DNA of 64,000 nucleotides, from contig CALABS010000059.1 of NCBI GenBank assembly GCA_937887565.1, positions 186,001 through 250,000 on the forward strand, in the 5' to 3' direction. The position numbers and the translations under genes are program-made. Under the pieces are notes generated by a model. The model searched no databases and was not told the origin of the DNA. It worked only from the letters and a program-made list of their open reading frames with translations. Within the stretch, counting starts at the first letter, position 1; the number at the start of each line of letters is the position of its first letter. This document shows, in pieces, positions 59,565-64,000 of the stretch. Source of the DNA: an uncultured Rhodospirillaceae bacterium (GTDB lineage: Bacteria > Pseudomonadota > Alphaproteobacteria > Rhodospirillales > Magnetospirillaceae).

Positions 59565-60755
59565 TCATTCGGCCGGCGCCGCAACCGCTCGCCGCCGCTC
59601 CGACGGCAACAGCACGGCGGCGGCGGCCACCACCAGGGCGGCAAGGGACAGCAGCACGAACAGCACCGAGAATGCGCCGGTGGCGCCCCGGATCAGCGAC
59701 ACCAGCGGCACCGCCAGGCCGCTGACGCCGAAGGCGAGGACGAATTTCAGGCCGAAGGCGGTACCGCGCCAGCGTGCGGGGGTGTAGCGGGCCAGGAGCA
59801 GGTTCTCGGCCGGGATGCCGGCCATGTTGAACGACACGGCAAGGACGGCCACCGCCACCAGCGGCAGGCCGGCGCCCCAGGCCAGGGCCAGCAGCAGCGG
59901 CCCCTGGACCACATAGGCGATGATGTAGATCCATTTGGCCGGATAGCGGTCGGCGAGATGGCCTGCCACCACCTGGGTCAGCCCGGCCACCAGATACACC
60001 ACGGTGACCGCCGCCGACGCCCCCAGCACGCCGACCTCGCCCAGCCGCTCGTCGAACAGCTTGGGCAGGGCGGGCTGGGTCGCCTGGTAGATCAAGCCGC
60101 CGCACAACATGGTCACCGACAACACGATGCCGGCCCGCCAGGTGTCGCCCCGCGACGGCGGCGCATGGGGGGCGCGGTCGATCTTGGTCTCGACCACCCA
60201 GCCCCGCGCCAGCGCCACCAGGAACAGCAGTCCGGTCGCCAGCACCACCACGCCGGGAACCACGAAGGCGGCGCGCCAGCCGGCCAGGGCGATCAGGCCG
60301 CCGCCGGCCATGCCGGCGACCGCCGGGCCGATGCCGCCGAACACCCCGTTCAACCCGATGGCCTTGCCCTTGTCCACGGCGTTGCGGATCAGCCAGGCGA
60401 TTCCCACCGGATGGTAGATGCTGCCGAACAGCCCCACCAGGCCCAGCGCCACCGCCACCTGGAGCGGCCCCTCGGCCAACCCCACCGCCACCGCCGAAAG
60501 GCCCAGGCCGAGGAAGAACACCGCCATCATCCCCACCGTGCTCCAGCGGTCGCCCAGCCATCCGGCCGCCGGCGCCAGCACGCCGTAAAGCAGCTTGCCG
60601 GCGATGATCAGCGCCAGAACCTCCTCGTAGGGCAGGCCGAGTTCGGCCGGCAGGACCAGGGCGGCGATGTAGAAGATCGGCTCGAAGACGTGGGCGTAGA
60701 GGTGGCCGACACAGGAGAAGGCCAGCGAAGCCCGGGCGGAGGCGGCTGCGGACAT
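59565..60755 (-). CDS. MFS transporter
   Basis: A 396-residue major facilitator protein with 12 predicted helices. It has the inter-helix motif GWLGDRWS near residues 65-72 and a second GHLADRYPAK half-repeat copy near 265-274. No substrate-specific signature was recognised; the family ranges over metabolite and drug exporters. ATG at 60755. Its 180-bp upstream gap is shared with the divergent unknown gene at 60936. Confidence 0.85.
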   Translation of the reverse strand: MSAAASARASLAFSCVGHLYAHVFEPIFYIAALVLPAELGLPYEEVLALIIAGKLLYGVLAPAAGWLGDRWSTVGMMAVFFLGLGLSAVAVGLAEGPLQVAVALGLVGLFGSIYHPVGIAWLIRNAVDKGKAIGLNGVFGGIGPAVAGMAGGGLIALAGWRAAFVVPGVVVLATGLLFLVALARGWVVETKIDRAPHAPPSRGDTWRAGIVLSVTMLCGGLIYQATQPALPKLFDERLGEVGVLGASAAVTVVYLVAGLTQVVAGHLADRYPAKWIYIIAYVVQGPLLLALAWGAGLPLVAVAVLAVSFNMAGIPAENLLLARYTPARWRGTAFGLKFVLAFGVSGLAVPLVSLIRGATGAFSVLFVLLSLAALVVAAAAVLLPSERRRAVAAPAE

Positions 60756-60935
60756 GGGAACTCACGCGGCGGAGGAAGGGGACAACTTTGCCAGATCGGA
60801 CCGAGGCCGAGCAATGAACAGCATGCAACCCTCTTGCGCGCCGTTCGGATGCACAATCATGACCCAAACGGAAGGAAGGGCGTAGACTATAACGGAAGTT
60901 GATTGTCTCGGATCGCCGGAGTACGGGAGGGCGCC

Positions 60936-61526
60936 ATGGTGTTCAAATCCGTCACCGAATACATCGAGGCGGTTCGCCGGGATCCCGGCCTCGCCATGCT
61001 TCCCATGGGCCTGGTGGCCGAGTTGAAGGGCATCAGCCGCTCGGCGGTGGCCGAGCAGATCAAGACCGGCACGCTCGAAGCCGTGGTGGTCAAGGGCAAG
61101 CGCAAGACCTGGCGGGGCGTGCTGCCCGCCGGCCTGTTCGCCCAGGCGGACCGCACCTTCCGGCATCTGCAGGACCGCCGCGCCAAGGTGGCCGGGGCGC
61201 TGGCGACCCTGGCGGCGGCCGGCAAGACCGGCACCTATGGTGACGTCATGGCTCCGGCCGGAATGTCGCCGCGCAATCCCCGCCACCGGGCCGAGATCGG
61301 CGCGCTGCTGGCCGAACTGTCCCGCGAGAGCCTGGACCGCCATGGCTATCTGATCGGCGCGGTGGCGGTCCAGAAGGCAAGCGGCCTGCCCAACGCCCTG
61401 TTCTTCGACCTGGCCCGCGAGTTGGGCGTCCTTGCGGCCGGCGCCGACGAGGGCTCGTTCTGGCGCGACCAATGCGAACGGGCCTTCGCCCATCACGCCG
61501 AGCAGGCGGCGGAAGCCGCCTGCTAA
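60936..61526 (+). CDS. Conserved-looking protein of unknown function with HTH-like segment
   Basis: A 196-residue soluble protein. Around residues 26-50 the stretch LVAELKGISRSAVAEQIKTGTLEAV resembles a helix-turn-helix, key residues being Gly-Ile-Ser-Arg. A basic KGKRKTWRG follows. The C-terminal half is helical (NPRHRAEIGALLAELSRES). I cannot name a family. ATG at 60936 with GGGAGG five bases upstream; the frame opens at 60903. It is convergent with potI (20 bases) and divergent from the MFS gene. Confidence 0.6.
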   Translation: MVFKSVTEYIEAVRRDPGLAMLPMGLVAELKGISRSAVAEQIKTGTLEAVVVKGKRKTWRGVLPAGLFAQADRTFRHLQDRRAKVAGALATLAAAGKTGTYGDVMAPAGMSPRNPRHRAEIGALLAELSRESLDRHGYLIGAVAVQKASGLPNALFFDLARELGVLAAGADEGSFWRDQCERAFAHHAEQAAEAAC

Positions 61527-61545
61527 TGCGGCCGGCCTCCGCGCC

Positions 61546-62334
61546 CTAACGCTTCCGCGTCAGCCGCCAGGCGGCGAAGATCATCACCGACACGACGGCG
61601 ACGATGATCGTTCCCAGCGCGTTGACCTGGGGCGAGATGCCGAGGCGCACCGACGAGAACACCTGGATGGGCAGGGTGGTGGCGCCGGGCCCCGAGACGA
61701 ACTGGGCCACCACCACGTCGTCCAGCGACAGCGTGAAGGCCAGGAGCCACGCCGCCGCCAGCGACGGCGCGATCACCGGCAGGGTGATCAGGAAGAACAC
61801 CTTGATGGGACGGGCGCCCAGGTCCATGGCCGCCTCCTCCAGCGACCGGTCGGTCTGCACCAGCCGCGATCGCACCACCACGGTGGCATAGGCCATGCCG
61901 ACGGTGGTGTGGGAAATGGCGATGGTGGTGAATCCGCGCCCATCCGGCCAGCCCACCACCTGCTCCAGCGCCACGAACAGCAGCAGCATGGCCAGGCCCA
62001 GGATGATCTCGGGCATGACCAGGGGGGCGGTCACCAGGCCGGTGAACAGCCCCCGGCCCGCGAAGCGCCCGAAACGGACCAGGGCCAGCGCCGCCAGGGT
62101 GCCGAGCACCAGCGCCGCCGTGGCGCTGGTGGCGGCCACCTTCAGCGACAGCAGCCCCGCCTCCAGGAAGGCCTCGTTTTGGACCAGTTCCACGTACCAC
62201 TTGGCCGAGAACCCGCCCCACACGGTGACCATGCGCGAGGCGTTGAACGACCACACCACCAACAGCGCGATGGGCAGATACAGGAAGGCGTAGCCGAACA
62301 ACAGCGCCGTGGTCAGGCCGAACGACCGATTCAT
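61546..62334 (-). CDS. potI: Polyamine-type ABC transporter permease (PotC/PotI-like)
   Basis: A 262-residue inner-membrane permease with six helices. The EAA-type cytoplasmic loop for the ATPase is SLEEAAMDLGARPIKVFFLITLPVIAP (about 155-181). ATG at 62334; the longer open frame to 62382 runs into the palindromic repeat. It is the last gene of the visible minus-strand operon ATPase-permease-permease, so it forms the inner-membrane channel with the next permease. The substrate (putrescine or spermidine) is by family only. Confidence 0.87.
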   Translation of the reverse strand: MNRSFGLTTALLFGYAFLYLPIALLVVWSFNASRMVTVWGGFSAKWYVELVQNEAFLEAGLLSLKVAATSATAALVLGTLAALALVRFGRFAGRGLFTGLVTAPLVMPEIILGLAMLLLFVALEQVVGWPDGRGFTTIAISHTTVGMAYATVVVRSRLVQTDRSLEEAAMDLGARPIKVFFLITLPVIAPSLAAAWLLAFTLSLDDVVVAQFVSGPGATTLPIQVFSSVRLGISPQVNALGTIIVAVVSVMIFAAWRLTRKR

Positions 62335-62355
62335 GGCGACACCCCTGGCCGGCAG

Positions 62356-62456
62356 GCCCCCACCCCGCCCCTCCCCCAGCAAAGCCGGGGGAGGGAGAGG
62401 AAGACGATGCGCCTCCCTCCCCCGCGCGACGCGGGGGGGAGGGCCGGGGTGGGGGC
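62356..62456. repeat. Palindromic repeat element between the two permease genes
   Basis: A 101-bp element with 22-bp terminal inverted repeats at 62356-62377 and 62435-62456, matching at 21 of 22 positions. They start GCCCCCACCCCG, like those of the element inside dnaE2. The centre has two further hairpins (CCCCCAGC...GCCGGGGG; CCCTCCCCCGCGC...GCGGGGGG). It occupies most of the 133-bp gap between potH and potI and would appear in their mRNA as a strong structure. Confidence 0.75.
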
Positions 62457-62467
62457 AATGGACGGCC

Positions 62468-63361
62468 TCATCGCTCGCCCTCCCGCTCCAGGCGCGACTG
62501 CAGGCGCTGGAACACCGCGATGGGCACCACCAGGGCGGCCAGCATGGCCACCGCCAGCGCGGCCGCGCCCGGCCAGTCGCGGGTCAGCGAGAACACGTCC
62601 CACAGCGCCGTGCCCAGCATGTTGGTGTCGCCGCCGCCCAGAAGGCCGGGGATGACGTATTCGCCCACCGCCGGGATGAACACCAACAGCGAGCCGGCGA
62701 CGATGCCCGGCACCGACAGCGGCAGGGTCACCGACAGGAACGCCCGCCACGGCCGCGCCCCCAGGTCGGCGGCCGCCTCCAGGAGCGAGGGGTCGAGCTT
62801 CTCGAGGGTGGCGTAGAGCGGCAGCACCATGAACGGCAGGTAGGAATAGACGATGCCCACATAGACGGCGATGTCGGTGTTGAGGATCACCAGCGGCTCG
62901 GAAATCAGCCCCAACGCCATCAGCAGGTGGTTCAGCAGCCCCTCGTCCTTGAGGATGCCCATCCAGGCATAGACGCGGATCAGGAACGAGGTCCAGAACG
63001 GCAGGATCACCAGCATCAGCAACGGACCGCGCCGGTCCTCGCGGGCCCTGGCGATGGCCAGCGCCATGGGATAGCCGATCAGCAGGCACAGCAGCGTCGC
63101 CAGGCCGGCGATGGTCAGCGAGTTGAGATAGGCCCCCACATAGAGGTCGTCCACGAACAGCTGCGCGAAGCCCTGGGCGGTGACGTGCAGCCCGTCCGCC
63201 TGCACCATGGGCTCGTAGGGCGGAATGCCGACCCGGCTTTCCGACAGGCTGATCTTGGCGACAATCAGGAACGGCAGCAGGAAGAACAGGACCAGCCACG
63301 CATAGGGCACCGCCAGCAATGCCTTGCGGCCCAGGTCGCGGCGCCAGGTTGCCACCCTCAC
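62468..63361 (-). CDS. potH: Polyamine-type ABC transporter permease (PotB/PotH-like)
   Basis: A 297-residue permease with six membrane helices. It has the EAA loop SLLEAAADLGARPWRAFLSVTLPLSVP (about 190-216) and the family stretch PFWTSFLIRVYAWMGILKDEGLLN (about 105-128). It starts with GTG at 63361, overlapping the ATPase stop as GTGA; a GTG two codons later is possible. It pairs with the downstream potI-like gene. Confidence 0.87.
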   Translation of the reverse strand: MRVATWRRDLGRKALLAVPYAWLVLFFLLPFLIVAKISLSESRVGIPPYEPMVQADGLHVTAQGFAQLFVDDLYVGAYLNSLTIAGLATLLCLLIGYPMALAIARAREDRRGPLLMLVILPFWTSFLIRVYAWMGILKDEGLLNHLLMALGLISEPLVILNTDIAVYVGIVYSYLPFMVLPLYATLEKLDPSLLEAAADLGARPWRAFLSVTLPLSVPGIVAGSLLVFIPAVGEYVIPGLLGGGDTNMLGTALWDVFSLTRDWPGAAALAVAMLAALVVPIAVFQRLQSRLEREGER

Positions 63362-64000
63362 GGCAACAGCACCGCGTTGCCGGGGTGCCAGCTCAGCGCC
63401 ACTGGGTCGTCCCAGGTGACCGCCGGCTCGGCGGAATGACGCAGATTGGCGGCGGTGCACATCACCATCCGCCCCGAGGCCAGGCGGACCTGATAGATGG
63501 ACACGTCGCCCAGATAGGCGATCTCGGCCACCACCCCCCTGAGTTGGTTGGCAACGCCCTCGGGCGCCTCGCGGTGCATGGCGATCTTCTCGGGCCGCAC
63601 CATCACCGTCACCGCCGTCCCCGCCGGCGGCGGGTCCTGCACCGCCAGCGGCGCGTCGACGCCTTCGGCCCGCACCGCGCCCGAAGGATCGACCACGCCC
63701 TCGAACAGGTTGGCCAAGCCGATGAAGTCGGCGACCATGCGGCTGGTGGGGTATTCGTAGATCTCGTGCGGGCGGCCCACCTGCATGATGCGGCCCTGGT
63801 CCATCACCGCGATGCGGGAGGACATGGTCATCGCCTCTTCCTGGTCGTGGGTGACCATGACGAAGGTGACTCCGACCTTTTCCTGGATGTTGACCAGCTC
63901 GAACTGGGTCTGCTCGCGCAGTTTCTTGTCCAGCGCCGCCAGCGGCTCGTCCAGCAGCACCACCCTCGGCTGCTTGACCAGGGCGCGGGCCAGGGCGACG
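63358..64000 (-). CDS. potG: Polyamine-type ABC transporter ATPase (N-terminus beyond window)
   Basis: The C-terminal 213 or so residues are visible. These include VALARALVKQPRV leading to Walker B (VVLLDEPLAALDKKL), the H-loop FVMVTHDQEEAMTMS and a C-terminal TOBE/OB domain (VTVMVRPEKIAMH, YLGDVSIYQVRLASG). This is the PotA/PotG layout of spermidine/putrescine importers. Walker A and the Q-loop lie past the right edge. The stop overlaps the permease start. A periplasmic binding-protein gene would be expected upstream, outside the window. Confidence 0.9.
   Translation of the reverse strand, partial: VALARALVKQPRVVLLDEPLAALDKKLREQTQFELVNIQEKVGVTFVMVTHDQEEAMTMSSRIAVMDQGRIMQVGRPHEIYEYPTSRMVADFIGLANLFEGVVDPSGAVRAEGVDAPLAVQDPPPAGTAVTVMVRPEKIAMHREAPEGVANQLRGVVAEIAYLGDVSIYQVRLASGRMVMCTAANLRHSAEPAVTWDDPVALSWHPGNAVLLP

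Overview
The window is GC-rich, densely coded DNA from what looks like an alphaproteobacterium of the Rhodospirillales. The nearest fit I can infer is a Magnetospirillum-like organism. The basis is the combination of dissimilatory Apr/Sat genes, an imuAB-dnaE2 mutagenesis cassette with an alphaproteobacterial-type LexA box, a RpoH-type sigma factor and overall gene content. No rRNA, tRNA, CRISPR array, phage or complete insertion sequence was recognised.

Layout. 1-5.6 kb: a truncated von Willebrand lipoprotein, a secreted RNase T2, a class V aminotransferase, a frameshifted prolyl-oligopeptidase-like gene that has also lost catalytic Ser and His, and yciB. 5.9-21.6 kb: one uninterrupted colinear unit. 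It starts with a secreted single-CxxCH protein, then a protein matching only the N-terminal part of VioB, then a ~2000-residue Ser/Thr-kinase/ATPase/GAF/histidine-kinase/receiver protein whose end overlaps eboA, then a full ebo set (eboA, B, F, D, E, C). 21.6-31.2 kb: the sulfite/APS module. On the minus strand are sat, qmoA, qmoB, hdrC and hdrB; a MazG-type gene lies between them and the plus-strand aprBA. Terminators close both arms. 31.2-34.5 kb: a cysteine-cluster protein and an overlapping NfeD/slipin/HIG1 membrane trio. 34.5-40 kb, minus strand: diguanylate cyclase, chemoreceptor, STAS protein, flagellin-like orphan and beta-propeller lipoprotein. 40-48.5 kb: uppP, then actP-DUF485 divergent from a CBS/DUF294 protein and a PAS-DnaQ exonuclease, then a lipid kinase and a small helical protein. 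48.5-54.7 kb: imuA-imuB, a solute-binding protein and dnaE2. 54.7-64 kb: small membrane protein, ParA, CopD-like protein, OsmC, Nudix hydrolase, an OxyR-like LysR regulator divergent from rpoH, a zinc-finger protein, an MFS carrier, an unknown gene, and a polyamine-type ABC transporter running off the right edge.

How the genes work together. Apr, Sat and QmoAB-HdrCB form a complete cytoplasmic route between sulfite and sulfate through APS. In this host it most likely runs oxidatively. The soluble HdrCB pair stands where the membrane subunit QmoC would be. The ebo genes encode an uncharacterised cyclase/prenyltransferase/phosphatase set. Here they sit at the end of a possible ~15.6 kb transcription unit with a VioB-like protein, a candidate haem protein and a large multidomain signalling kinase. 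This is the best candidate in the window for an undescribed system.

Other notable observations are a ~95-bp palindromic element inserted in frame inside dnaE2, with a relative between two transporter genes, and an OxyR-like regulator without the sensing cysteine. All functional calls come from reading the protein sequences against remembered families; no database search was run.
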